NCBI GenBank assembly: GCA_046760905.1
Contig: JBHIFB010000023.1
Coordinates: 1-30,480 of the forward strand
Length of the DNA stretch: 30,480 bases
Origin: JBHIFB01 sp046760905
Lineage (GTDB): Bacteria > Gemmatimonadota > CAZMKB01
Direction of reading: 5' to 3'
Shown here: positions 16,705 to 25,297 of the stretch, one piece after another
Position numbering within the stretch: the first letter of the stretch is position 1
Layout of the letters: each line of letters begins with the position of its first letter
Translations under genes and position numbers: made by a program
The notes under the pieces: generated by a model
Database searches by the model: none
Seen by the model: the letters and a program-made list of their open reading frames with translations, nothing else
What the model was told of the DNA's origin: nothing

Positions 16705-18216
16705 ATGAAGGCAAAATTCCCTTTCGTTTGTTCACTACTTTTTTCCTTTCATTTCTTGCTCGTCGGATCAGCCCGTGCTCAGCTCACCCTGAATGAGCTC
16801 GGCTATAGTCCCGATTCCCCACTTTCATTGAAGGACTGTATAGAGATAGCGCTGGGAGGGAATCCATCGCATCAGAAATACAAGATGAACATCACTCTGA
16901 GTAATTCTAACGTCATGGCGGCATACGGCAATTTCCTTCCCTATATCAGCGGCGGATATACCGTAACCGAGGACAGGTACTTCAATCCAACTTTTTTAAG
17001 TCCGGAGGGTAATGCTCAAACGCTTCCGGTAACAGTTACCACACCGGGTGATACCAGCGCGACCTTCAATGATCTGAATGGTGATGGGATACTAACATCG
17101 GATGAAGTGACGCCGCGTATCACCTCGCCGATTACGAGCGTGTTCCCAATTGCAGAAGGGAAAAGGAAGTTTTCCGGTGGCCAGATCCAGATTTCCCAGA
17201 CCCTGTTTGCGGGAGGACGTAACTTTTACACATTAAAAAGCGCGAAGCAGTTGCGGAAATCGAGCGAGTTCAGCTTGGACAGGGACCAGCAGCTTCTGGC
17301 TTACAACATCAGCCAGGCATATTTCGAGGTTCTTGCGAAACAGCAGATGCTCGAGCTCGCCGAGAGGGTATTGGAACAGAGGAAGGAACAGCTCAGGCTT
17401 GCGAAAGCCCGTTACAAGGTGGGGTCTGTGACGAAGCTTGACGTGATGCAGGCCGATATAGACCTCGGCAATCAGGAGAATGAGCTCCTTCAGGCAGAGC
17501 AAGAGTTAAAGATTGCAAGGATGGAGCTGAACAGGCTCATGGGGATTTTCCTTGAGGAGTCATTCCAGGTCGTTGAGGATTCAGTCCTCTTCGCCCCTTC
17601 ATTCAACATGAGAGAGCTCGTTCAGAAAGCGTTGAGGACACGTCCGGATCTTAAGACGCTGGAGGCAGAGCTCGCTTCTTACGAGAACAACATCTGGGCT
17701 GAGAGATCCTCATACCTCCCAACTGTGACCTTCGACCTTTCTATCTTCCGCTCCGAGCAGGGAGGAGCCGATGACAAATGGACCCTGAGCCCTGAAAACA
17801 GGGACACCCGGTTCGGCTTCAGCCTGAACTGGGATATCTTCTCGGGCTTTTCCAGAGAGTACCTCATCAAACAGGCCCAGGTGTCGGCTCAGAACTCAAG
17901 ATACGACATACTAGATAAGAAGCTGTTAATCGAGAAGGAAGTGAAGGAAGCGGTTCTCAATCTCGAGAGGATTTATAGCCAGAGTCTCATCACCAGGAAA
18001 AACCGTGAACTCGCTAAGGAGAACCTCGCTCTTGAAAGGGAAAGATACAGACTGGGCTCTGCCTCACTCCTTGATCTGAGAACTGCCCAGGTAACTTACA
18101 TACAGGCTGAGACTGATCACATATCCAAGCTCCTTGAGTTCAGGACCACACTCGCCCAGCTCGAATACGCAACGGGACTTGAGATAAAGGAAGGAGAGAT
18201 CGGGGGTAGGATATGA
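16705..18216 (+). CDS. TolC-family outer-membrane efflux protein with an EF-hand loop
   Basis: The outer-membrane channel of a tripartite exporter. It is 503 residues with a signal peptide ending in ARA|Q near residue 26. Two outer-membrane-efflux repeats follow: the first with long coiled helices (YFEVLAKQQMLELAERVLEQ, RYKVGSVTKLDVMQADIDL), the second with RERYRLGSASLLDLRTAQVTY. The predicted extracellular strand region carries an insert with a textbook 12-residue EF-hand loop at 123-134 (17071-17106). A strong GGAAGGAGG lies upstream of ATG 16705. The stop overlaps the adaptor gene start by 4 bases, and four more exporter genes follow. Substrate unknown. Confidence 0.93.
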   Translation: MKAKFPFVCSLLFSFHFLLVGSARAQLTLNELGYSPDSPLSLKDCIEIALGGNPSHQKYKMNITLSNSNVMAAYGNFLPYISGGYTVTEDRYFNPTFLSPEGNAQTLPVTVTTPGDTSATFNDLNGDGILTSDEVTPRITSPITSVFPIAEGKRKFSGGQIQISQTLFAGGRNFYTLKSAKQLRKSSEFSLDRDQQLLAYNISQAYFEVLAKQQMLELAERVLEQRKEQLRLAKARYKVGSVTKLDVMQADIDLGNQENELLQAEQELKIARMELNRLMGIFLEESFQVVEDSVLFAPSFNMRELVQKALRTRPDLKTLEAELASYENNIWAERSSYLPTVTFDLSIFRSEQGGADDKWTLSPENRDTRFGFSLNWDIFSGFSREYLIKQAQVSAQNSRYDILDKKLLIEKEVKEAVLNLERIYSQSLITRKNRELAKENLALERERYRLGSASLLDLRTAQVTYIQAETDHISKLLEFRTTLAQLEYATGLEIKEGEIGGRI

Positions 18217-19433
18217 AGAAGAAGCTGATCATTGCAGGAACCATTGTAGTCGTTCTCGCCGTCATCATAATAGTAAACCTTAAAACGGGCGATAGAAGCA
18301 GCGTCAGCGTACAGACGCAAAAAGTAAAGAGGGGTGATATAGCACACATCGTATCAGCTTCTGGAAACATCCAGCCGAAACATTCGGTAGACATAAGCGC
18401 GGATGTCGCAGGGAAGATCACAAAGCTTTTCATCAATGAAGGGGACGAGGTGACAAAAGGTGACACCCTGCTCCTCATAGACCCGGCACCCTATGAAGCT
18501 GAACTTGCAAGGGAACAGGCCCAGCTGGCCGGCTATCAGTCCGAGCTCATCCAGGCCGAGAGAAATCTTGAAAGGGCTCTTGAAATATACAGAAGCCAGA
18601 CCGAGTTGGGTGGAGAATCCCTTATATCCGAGGAAGAGCTAGAGCAGGTCAAAACAGAGTACGAAGTGGCGAAACAGAGAGTCGAAGGGGCGAGGGCGAG
18701 TACGAGAAGAGCTCAGGAGTATCTGAAAAAGATAACCGTCACGGCTCCCATGTCGGGTATAGTGACGAGCCTTGATGTCGAGGAGGGGGAAGTGGCGGTC
18801 ATTGGTACGATGAACAATCCTGGGACAGTTCTTCTGACCATCTCGGACCTGTCCGAGATGGAGGCCGAGATCAAGGTTGATGAGACTGATATAGTAGACA
18901 TCTCAATCGATCAGAAGGCCGTGGTGAAGATCGATGCATACCCCGACACGAGCTTCAGCGGGATAGTGAGTGAGATCGGGAACAGCCCGATCATCTCGAC
19001 AAGGGGTGCGGTAGGGGTGCAGGAGGCAGTGGATTTTCTGGTGAAAGTCGCCCTTACAGATCCGCCACAGAAGCTAAAACCGGGGCTCTCGGCCACGGCT
19101 GAGATAACCACGTCCTCGAAGGAGAATACACTGATTATTCCCATTCAGGCTATCACGATAAGGAGTGTCAGTGAGGGTTCGGGAGAGGCTGAAGAGGCCG
19201 AAGCTAAGGATAAGAAGAAAAAAGAGAAGAAAGGCGTCTTTCTCATAGAGGATGGGGTTGCAAAGTTCAAACCCATCAGGACCGGGATAGTAGGTGGAAT
19301 GGAGATTGAGGTAATTGATGGGGTCAAAGAGGGAGAAGAGATTGTGATAGGCAGTTTCAAGGTGCTTCGTACTCTCGAGGACAATACGAAGGTCAAGATA
19401 GAGAAAATCGAGAAAAAAGGGAAAGAGGAGTAA
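18213..19433 (+). CDS. Periplasmic adaptor (MacA/HlyD-type membrane fusion protein)
   Basis: A 406-residue adaptor linking the inner-membrane ABC complex with the TolC-like channel. It has one N-terminal membrane segment (4-24), a lipoyl half (VSASGNIQPKHSVDISADVAGKITKLFINEGDEVTKGD), a helical hairpin (about 95-170), a second lipoyl half (ITVTAPMSGIVTSLDVEEGEVA), a beta-barrel (MEAEIKVDETDIVDISIDQ) and a membrane-proximal domain. A charged, lysine-rich insert (about 325-342, KDKKKKEKK) sits between the barrel and the last domain. It overlaps the tolC-like gene by 4 bases and ends 2 bp before the ATPase gene. MacA is the closest named relative by architecture. Confidence 0.93.
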   Translation: MKKKLIIAGTIVVVLAVIIIVNLKTGDRSSVSVQTQKVKRGDIAHIVSASGNIQPKHSVDISADVAGKITKLFINEGDEVTKGDTLLLIDPAPYEAELAREQAQLAGYQSELIQAERNLERALEIYRSQTELGGESLISEEELEQVKTEYEVAKQRVEGARASTRRAQEYLKKITVTAPMSGIVTSLDVEEGEVAVIGTMNNPGTVLLTISDLSEMEAEIKVDETDIVDISIDQKAVVKIDAYPDTSFSGIVSEIGNSPIISTRGAVGVQEAVDFLVKVALTDPPQKLKPGLSATAEITTSSKENTLIIPIQAITIRSVSEGSGEAEEAEAKDKKKKEKKGVFLIEDGVAKFKPIRTGIVGGMEIEVIDGVKEGEEIVIGSFKVLRTLEDNTKVKIEKIEKKGKEE

Positions 19434-19435
19434 CC

Positions 19436-20119
19436 GTGCTCATCGAAACTAAAAATCTCTGGAAGATATATCAGATGGGGAAGGTGGAGATAGAAGCCCT
19501 GAGAGGAGTTGACCTGAACGTGGAGAGGGGTGAATACGTGGCGATCATGGGGCCCTCGGGTTCCGGGAAATCCACACTAATGAACCTGCTTGGTTGTCTA
19601 GATACACCAACGAGGGGAGAATACAGGCTTTCAGGAAAGCTGGTGAGCGACATGTCGGAAGATGAACTCGCTCTTGTAAGGAACAGGGAGGTGGGATTCG
19701 TCTTTCAGACATTCAACCTGCTCGCAAGAGCCTCGGCCCTGAAAAATGTCGAGCTCCCTCTGGTCTACAACGGGACGCCTGCAAAAGAGAGGCTGGAGAA
19801 GGCAAAGGCCGCTCTGGACATGGTCGATCTAAGTGATCGGATGACCCATAAGCCGAACGAGCTCTCCGGCGGTCAGAGGCAGCGTGTGGCGATCGCGCGT
19901 GCATTGGTGAATTCACCCTCCATCATTTTCGCCGATGAACCTACGGGGAATCTGGACACCGCAACGAGCTACGAGATAATGGAGCTCTTCGGTAAGCTGA
20001 ACAAGGAAGGTATTACGCTTGTCGTCGTGACCCACGAGACAGACATTGCTCACTACACGAATCGCATCGTGCACGTCCGCGACGGGAAGATCGAGAGGGA
20101 GGAAAGAATCAAGGAATGA
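19436..20119 (+). CDS. MacB/LolD-type ABC transporter ATPase
   Basis: A 227-residue cytoplasmic ATPase. Walker A is GPSGSGKST, the Q-loop is VFQTFNLL, the ABC signature is LSGGQRQRVAIARAL, Walker B is IIFADEPTGNLD, and the switch histidine is in VVVTHETDIA. This subfamily drives mechanotransmission with FtsX-like permeases rather than moving solutes through the membrane directly. The start is GTG with GAGGAG seven bases upstream. The stop overlaps the first permease gene by 4 bases. In E. coli MacB ATPase and permease are fused; here they are separate, with two permease genes. Confidence 0.95.
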   Translation: MLIETKNLWKIYQMGKVEIEALRGVDLNVERGEYVAIMGPSGSGKSTLMNLLGCLDTPTRGEYRLSGKLVSDMSEDELALVRNREVGFVFQTFNLLARASALKNVELPLVYNGTPAKERLEKAKAALDMVDLSDRMTHKPNELSGGQRQRVAIARALVNSPSIIFADEPTGNLDTATSYEIMELFGKLNKEGITLVVVTHETDIAHYTNRIVHVRDGKIEREERIKE

Positions 20120-21363
20120 ACGGGCCCCGTAAACTCTCGCTCGCGAGCAGTGTCAAGGAAAGCATCCCGATCGCGCTCGCCTCACTGTGGGCAAACAAGC
20201 TGAGGGCATTTCTCACCCTGCTCGGGGTTGTAATAGGAGTGAGCACGGTCATTGCTGTGGTCTCCATCATAGCCGGCATGAACAATTATGTCATAGGTAC
20301 TTTCGCAGCCTGGGGCTCGGACAACTTCAGCATACAAAAAATGGGCATCGTTACAAGCATGGAGATGTTGCGTGAGAAGAACAGGAGGCCGGACATCACA
20401 ATAGAGCAGAAGGAGACGGTGGAGCGGCTCTGCGATCTATGCGTTAATGTCGGCGCTCAGCTCGTGAGAGAAGGCAAGATCAAATACGAGAGGGAATCCG
20501 TTGACGATACATTCATAGTAGGCCTCACAACCAATGTGCTGAAGCTCTCACGGCTCAATGTTGAAACCGGCAGGGATTTCACAGACATCGATGTCAACCG
20601 CAGGCGGAGCGTGTGCATCCTGGGGTATGAAGTGGCCGAAGTGCTGTTTCCCAGCATAGACCCGATCGGCAAAAAAGTGAGAGTGACAGGTGAAGAGTTC
20701 ACCGTCGTAGGAATCGTAGAAAAGAGGGGGACCTTCCTCGGCGAGAGCATGGATAACTTCGTCCTAATCCCCTTTACGACCTTTACCAAGCTTTACGGTA
20801 AGGATCAATCCGTCGAGATAATCGTGAGGGCCCCGGGAAGAGAGTTGATGTACGCCACCCAGGATGAGGTACGCGCCATTCTCAGATCGGCGAGGGAAGT
20901 GCCCTTCTCAGAAGATGACGACTTCGACATAATAACCTCCGATATGCTCATCGATCTGTATAAGTCCTTCACGAGTGCCGCTTTCATGGTAATGATAGGG
21001 ATTTCATCCATCTCACTCATCGTTGGCGGAATCGTGATAATGAACATCATGCTAGTCACGGTGGCGGAGAGGACCCAGGAAATCGGCATAAGGAAAGCGA
21101 TCGGTGCGAGGAGAAGAGATATTATGAACCAGTTCCTGGTCGAATCGATCACGGTATCGGCAGCGGGTGGAGTGGTAGGGATCCTCCTAGGGATCCTCAT
21201 TGCTAAACTCGTCGCGCAATTCTCCCCTCTTCCTGCAGCGATCGAGCTGTGGTCGGTCATCGCTGGCATATTAATCTCATCAACGGTCGGGATTTTCTTC
21301 GGGATCTATCCGGCGATGCGTGCATCACGCCTAGACCCGATCGAGGCACTCAGAGCGGATTAG
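20116..21363 (+). CDS. MacB/FtsX-type ABC transporter permease 1
   Basis: A 415-residue permease. The first membrane segment (KLRAFLTLLGVVIGVSTVIAVVSII) is followed by a large periplasmic MacB-PCD domain (about 55-280), then three C-terminal segments with the FtsX core (VAERTQEIGIRKAIGARRRDIMNQFLVES) and the final motif FFGIYPAMRASRLDPIEALR. It overlaps the ATPase gene and is followed 6 bp later by a paralogous permease, so the working complex is probably a heterodimer of the two with an ATPase dimer. Confidence 0.94.
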   Translation: MNGPRKLSLASSVKESIPIALASLWANKLRAFLTLLGVVIGVSTVIAVVSIIAGMNNYVIGTFAAWGSDNFSIQKMGIVTSMEMLREKNRRPDITIEQKETVERLCDLCVNVGAQLVREGKIKYERESVDDTFIVGLTTNVLKLSRLNVETGRDFTDIDVNRRRSVCILGYEVAEVLFPSIDPIGKKVRVTGEEFTVVGIVEKRGTFLGESMDNFVLIPFTTFTKLYGKDQSVEIIVRAPGRELMYATQDEVRAILRSAREVPFSEDDDFDIITSDMLIDLYKSFTSAAFMVMIGISSISLIVGGIVIMNIMLVTVAERTQEIGIRKAIGARRRDIMNQFLVESITVSAAGGVVGILLGILIAKLVAQFSPLPAAIELWSVIAGILISSTVGIFFGIYPAMRASRLDPIEALRAD

Positions 21364-21369
21364 GGGATA

Positions 21370-22605
21370 ATGAAGAGAATAGAGATAAAAGAAAGCATGA
21401 TGATCGCTCTCGAAGCCGTGGCTACTCACAAGCTCAGGTCGCTTCTGACGATCCTCGGCATCGTCATCGGCATCGTCTCCGTCGTCGGCATGGTTTCCCT
21501 CGTTCAAGGACTCAACGCTTCCATGGCGAGACAGATACAGGCACTCGGCTCGAACGTGATATACGTGACGAAACTCGCTCCCGGAATGCACGTGGGCCGC
21601 CCATCACTCGAGGAGAGGAGAAGGCCGCCGATAACATACGAGGATGCAAAGGCGGTGAAGGAGAATGTGAAGACTGCTAAGGCAGTTTCAGCCGAGAATT
21701 ACTTCTACGGTGACACCAAGGTAAGATACAAGGAGAATGAAGCCAGCAGCCCACCAATCGCCGGCGTGATGCCGGACTACCCGGAAGTGCGGGACGTCTC
21801 TCTGGCCAGGGGCCGTTTCATTACCGAGGGTGATGACATCCACGGTCTCAAGGTCTGTGTTCTCGGATCGAAACCGGCTGAGGCACTCTTCGGGAGTGAG
21901 GAGCCTCTAGGGAAAAACATCACCATCGAGGGCAGGACCTTCAGGGTAATCGGCGTGCTCGAAGAACAGGGTAAATTCCTCAACCGGGACAGGGATGACA
22001 TAATACTGCTGCCATACAGGACATATGCCCATCTTCACCCGGAGGAGGAGGAACTCCTTCTGGTTGTGAAACCGAAATCCCCTGAACTCATCGGAAAGTG
22101 CATGGATGAGATTACCATTTTCTTGAGATTGCACAGGGGAGTGCCTCCTGATGCACCGAACAACTTCCACCTCTCTACCCAGGACAGCCTGAACGAGATT
22201 TACAAGCAGGTGACAAGCGGCATCTACATAGCAATGATAGTCATATCCTCGATAGGCCTGGTTGTCGGAGGCGTGGGTGTGATGAATATCATGCTCGTCT
22301 CCGTTAAAGAGAGGACGAGAGAGATAGGGCTGAGGAAGGCGATAGGCGCGAGAAAGGTGGACATTCTTTGGCAATTCCTTATAGAGGCCATGTCTCTCAC
22401 CGGTCTCGGGGGCGTTATCGGGATTGGCCTAGGGGTACTGGTCTCGATACTTGTGAATTCCGTTTCTCCCCTGCCCTCCCAGGTTTCCTTTCTGTGGATA
22501 GTGATCGCAATGGGTGTGAGCGTATCCGTGGGTCTTTTCTTCGGCATCTACCCCGCCTCGAAGGCTGCGAGCCTGGACCCGATCGAAGCCCTCCGCTACG
22601 AGTGA
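21370..22605 (+). CDS. MacB/FtsX-type ABC transporter permease 2
   Basis: A 411-residue paralogue of the upstream permease with the same plan: one N-terminal membrane segment (LRSLLTILGIVIGIVSVVGMVSL), a periplasmic MacB-PCD domain, then three segments with VKERTREIGLRKAIGARKVDILWQF and FFGIYPASKAASLDPIEALR. The periplasmic domains of the two permeases are diverged (different loops around LAPGMHVGRPSLEERRRPP here), consistent with an old duplication and a heteromeric exporter. It is the last gene of the export operon; the VCBS gene converges on it after 45 bp without an obvious terminator. Confidence 0.94.
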   Translation: MKRIEIKESMMIALEAVATHKLRSLLTILGIVIGIVSVVGMVSLVQGLNASMARQIQALGSNVIYVTKLAPGMHVGRPSLEERRRPPITYEDAKAVKENVKTAKAVSAENYFYGDTKVRYKENEASSPPIAGVMPDYPEVRDVSLARGRFITEGDDIHGLKVCVLGSKPAEALFGSEEPLGKNITIEGRTFRVIGVLEEQGKFLNRDRDDIILLPYRTYAHLHPEEEELLLVVKPKSPELIGKCMDEITIFLRLHRGVPPDAPNNFHLSTQDSLNEIYKQVTSGIYIAMIVISSIGLVVGGVGVMNIMLVSVKERTREIGLRKAIGARKVDILWQFLIEAMSLTGLGGVIGIGLGVLVSILVNSVSPLPSQVSFLWIVIAMGVSVSVGLFFGIYPASKAASLDPIEALRYE

Positions 22606-22650
22606 ACCTGGAAAGCACTCCTTCCACCATCCCATTCCTCCTACAGCAGC

Positions 22651-24876
22651 TCAGTGGCCCCTTTTGTAACACCAACGCACCTGTCGAGCCCATCCCAACC
22701 TAACTGGAACTCTGTGGTGAGGAGGAGGTCGCTTCAGATTGTTATGCAGTATAGCCACATTATCGCTCCCTTTATTTGCAACAGCCAGGTCCTCCTTCCT
22801 GTCACCGTCAAAATCCCCTGTTGCCACGAAGACGGGCATTTCACCAACACCATAGTAAGTCGGTGATTCGAAGGAACCATCGCCCTCACCCATGAGGGCG
22901 GAGACACTATAGTTGAAGTAGTCTGCCACTGCTAGGTCCTGATCGCCATTTCCATCTAGATCGACAATGGCGACCGACTGTGGACCATTTCCGGCCGGAT
23001 AGAAATAAGGCCATTCGAAGGAACCATCACCATTACCCATGAGAATGGCGACCTGATCTATGGAACGATTCGCCGATACCAGGTCCTTGTTCCCGTCATC
23101 GTCGAAATCACCTACGGCAACTGAGAAAGGAGAGCTGCTGACCCAGTAAAAGGATGCCGGGCCAAAAGTGCCGTCCCCTGCACCCATGAGAACGGCAATA
23201 TCGTTGCTTATGTAATCTGCCACTGCCAGGTCATTGTTCCCATCATCATCGAAATCACCTATGGCAACAGAACGGGGCCACTCTCCAACCGCATAAGTGG
23301 ATGGCATACCGAAAGAGCCTTCACCCGTTCCCATGAGAATAGCAACGTCATTACCAAGTTCATTAGCCACAGCCAGGTCCTGGTTTTCATCGTCATCAAA
23401 ATGACCCACAGCTATGAAGTAAGGACCAGCACCTGCCACATAGAAAGATGCAGGTTCGAATGTTCCATCACCAACCCCTAACAGGATCGCAATACTATCG
23501 CTCAAGGAAGCGGTCACGGCGATGTCATGGTTCTCATCACTGTCGAAATCCCCTATAGCTATGCCGGTTGGACCATCACCGACACCATACAGATCAGCCG
23601 GATCGAAGGAGCCATTACCTGTTCCCATTAGTATGGCGATGTCGTCACTCTCATAATTTGCCACTGCCAGGTCCATGTTCCCGTCGCCATCGAAATCCTC
23701 TACCTCAACCGAACTTGGTTTACTGCCAGCTTCATAGAAGGATGCCACCCCGAAGGTCCCGTTGCCCCTTCCCATGAGGATGGAGACATTGTCGCTCCAA
23801 TGATTCGCCACTGCGAGATCCTGGTTCTCATCTGCGTCGAAATCGCCTATAGTCACGGATTGGGGTTCTTTGCCAACACCATAAGATGATGGCTTCCCGA
23901 AGGACCCATCACCTTCACCCATAAGGATGGAGACATCTTCGCTATCATTATTCGACAGTGCCAGATCCAGGTCGCCATCGTTATCGAAATCCCCTACGGC
24001 TACGGATCGCGGTTCAAGGCCAACTGCGTAGAATGTTGGCGGCCCAAATGATCCGTCACCCATGCCCATAAGTATCCCGACATTATCGTTGTTGGAACTC
24101 GACACTGCCAGGTCAGTGTTCTCATCATCGTCGAAATCACCCACGGCAAGGGACCATGACCACAAGCCATATCCATAGAAGGATGCGGAATCGAAAGACC
24201 CGTCTCCCAGGCCCAATAAGATAGCAACATTATTACTCGTGAAGTTTGCCACTGCAATGTCCTTGTCCTCATCACGATCAAAATCATCCACTGCCACAGA
24301 CCATGGCCCATCGCCGGCTTCGAAAAATGATGCTGTTTCGAAGGACCCATCACCCAATCCCATCAATACAGCAACATCATCGCTTGCGAAGTTGGCCACT
24401 ACGAGATCATCACTCCCATCATCATCGAAATCGCCTACTGCGACAGAGCCCGGACCATCGCCGGCCCCATAGAATGATGCCGCTTGGAAGGAGCCATCTC
24501 CTATCCCCATGAAGATGGCAACGTCATCGCTGTTGTTGTTGGCCACTGCCAGGTCCTTGTTCAAATCATTGTCGAAATCACCCACTGCAACCGCATCGGG
24601 ATTGTTTCCAACGACATAGTATGATGGAGAATCGAAAGATCCATCACCATTGCCCAGGAGGATGGCAACACGATCGGACACATAATCGGTCACTGCCAGG
24701 TCATTGTTCCCATCGCCATCGAAATCGCCCACTGCGGTAAGATAAGGTCCGGTACCCGCTGGAAAATCGTACCTCGCAGGTTCGAAAACGGGCCAATTCA
24801 ATGCGCCTGTTCCGCTTTTCGGAAACGATGAAATCATCGATAAAAACAGCATGGAAGTAAAAATCAGACGGTACAT
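22651..24876 (-). CDS. Secreted FG-GAP/VCBS-repeat protein (14 repeats)
   Basis: A 741-residue exported protein. After a signal peptide (MYRLIFTSMLFLSMISSFPKS) I count 14 tandem units of about 47 residues, each of the form GP..VAVGDFDxDxNxDLAVAN..SDDVAILMGxGDGSF. Each holds a DxDxDxxxD-like calcium loop. Fourteen units would make two seven-bladed beta-propellers if one unit is one blade. No C-terminal sorting or anchor domain is seen; the protein ends in a short basic tail (PPPHHRVPVRLGWARQVRW). ATG 24876 has GGGGAGGT just upstream and is clearly better than the open frame reaching 24951, which crosses the promoter. FG-GAP proteins often bind ligands or other cells; the role here is unknown. 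Confidence 0.88.
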   Translation of the reverse strand: MYRLIFTSMLFLSMISSFPKSGTGALNWPVFEPARYDFPAGTGPYLTAVGDFDGDGNNDLAVTDYVSDRVAILLGNGDGSFDSPSYYVVGNNPDAVAVGDFDNDLNKDLAVANNNSDDVAIFMGIGDGSFQAASFYGAGDGPGSVAVGDFDDDGSDDLVVANFASDDVAVLMGLGDGSFETASFFEAGDGPWSVAVDDFDRDEDKDIAVANFTSNNVAILLGLGDGSFDSASFYGYGLWSWSLAVGDFDDDENTDLAVSSSNNDNVGILMGMGDGSFGPPTFYAVGLEPRSVAVGDFDNDGDLDLALSNNDSEDVSILMGEGDGSFGKPSSYGVGKEPQSVTIGDFDADENQDLAVANHWSDNVSILMGRGNGTFGVASFYEAGSKPSSVEVEDFDGDGNMDLAVANYESDDIAILMGTGNGSFDPADLYGVGDGPTGIAIGDFDSDENHDIAVTASLSDSIAILLGVGDGTFEPASFYVAGAGPYFIAVGHFDDDENQDLAVANELGNDVAILMGTGEGSFGMPSTYAVGEWPRSVAIGDFDDDGNNDLAVADYISNDIAVLMGAGDGTFGPASFYWVSSSPFSVAVGDFDDDGNKDLVSANRSIDQVAILMGNGDGSFEWPYFYPAGNGPQSVAIVDLDGNGDQDLAVADYFNYSVSALMGEGDGSFESPTYYGVGEMPVFVATGDFDGDRKEDLAVANKGSDNVAILHNNLKRPPPHHRVPVRLGWARQVRWCYKRGH
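22750..24780 (-). repeat. Coding tandem repeat array, 14 units of about 141 bp
   Basis: DNA-level tandem repeats inside the VCBS gene. On the plus strand they show as recurring TTCGAAGGA(T/A)CCATC and CACTGCCAGGTCC motifs about 140 bp apart. Units have diverged by many substitutions but keep the reading frame. Confidence 0.85.
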
Positions 24877-24902
24877 AAATACCTCCCCGATATGATGTGA
24901 TC

Positions 24903-24922
24903 TGTAATATGAATTTATTACA
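24903..24922. promoter_or_regulatory. 20-bp palindromic operator candidate in the VCBS leader
   Basis: Perfect 7-base arms TGTAATA and TATTACA flank a 6-base centre. The site sits immediately downstream of the predicted VCBS transcription start (+2 to +21), where a bound repressor would block transcription. Spacing resembles a Crp-family site but the arm sequence does not match TGTGA. An RNA hairpin is the alternative reading. Confidence 0.45.
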
Positions 24923-24930
24923 CCTAATTT

Positions 24931-24959
24931 ATTATACCATGACACACACATACGGTCAA
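24931..24959 (-). promoter_or_regulatory. Strong sigma70-type promoter for the VCBS gene
   Basis: On the minus strand TTGACC (24954-24959), a spacer of exactly 17 bases and a perfect TATAAT (24931-24936). Predicted start is near 24924, giving a leader of about 48 bases to ATG 24876. Confidence 0.75.
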
Positions 24960-25297
24960 GCAGGTGAACGATTCATCGTGTAAGCGACAGTGTGGTTTCT
25001 TTCATGATCGTACAAAAATACTACTCCTTTCTCGCATACTCTCCTCAAGAGTAAGAACTGAGATATTCAGGCTCTTATTTGGCCTTAATCAGTGCTAATT
25101 ATACCACAAGTTGACAGATAGTGAATGTAAGGATGATAATCGCCAGCCCTTTTACCGATTGTCCGGATACAGACCAACACGATTTATTTCGGTGGAACGT
25201 GGATAGTGGATACCGGAAAGGCCGGATACTGACATTGACTCCATAGATTTATCGGTTATTTTATATATTCATTTCATTGCAATAATGGAAGTAGAGA
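24960..25297. other. Divergent intergenic region between VCBS and phosphodiesterase genes
   Basis: No gene is seen. It is AT-rich and contains the plus-strand promoter at 25111-25140, a perfect TATAAT with an upstream TG on the minus strand (25098-25103) but a poor -35, and a small hairpin TACTCT/AGAGTA (25037-25053). The minus-strand -10 could make a longer VCBS leader or a small RNA. Confidence 0.5.
25111..25140 (+). promoter_or_regulatory. Promoter candidate for the phosphodiesterase-like gene
   Basis: A perfect TTGACA (25111-25116), an 18-base spacer and GATAAT (25135-25140, 5/6). A start near 25147 leaves a leader of about 150 bases before ATG 25298. Confidence 0.5.

Noticed and set aside
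22750..24780. Regular ~140-bp repeats that could suggest a CRISPR or satellite array
   Set aside because: The repeats keep one long reading frame and encode FG-GAP/VCBS units; there are no short identical repeats with unique spacers.
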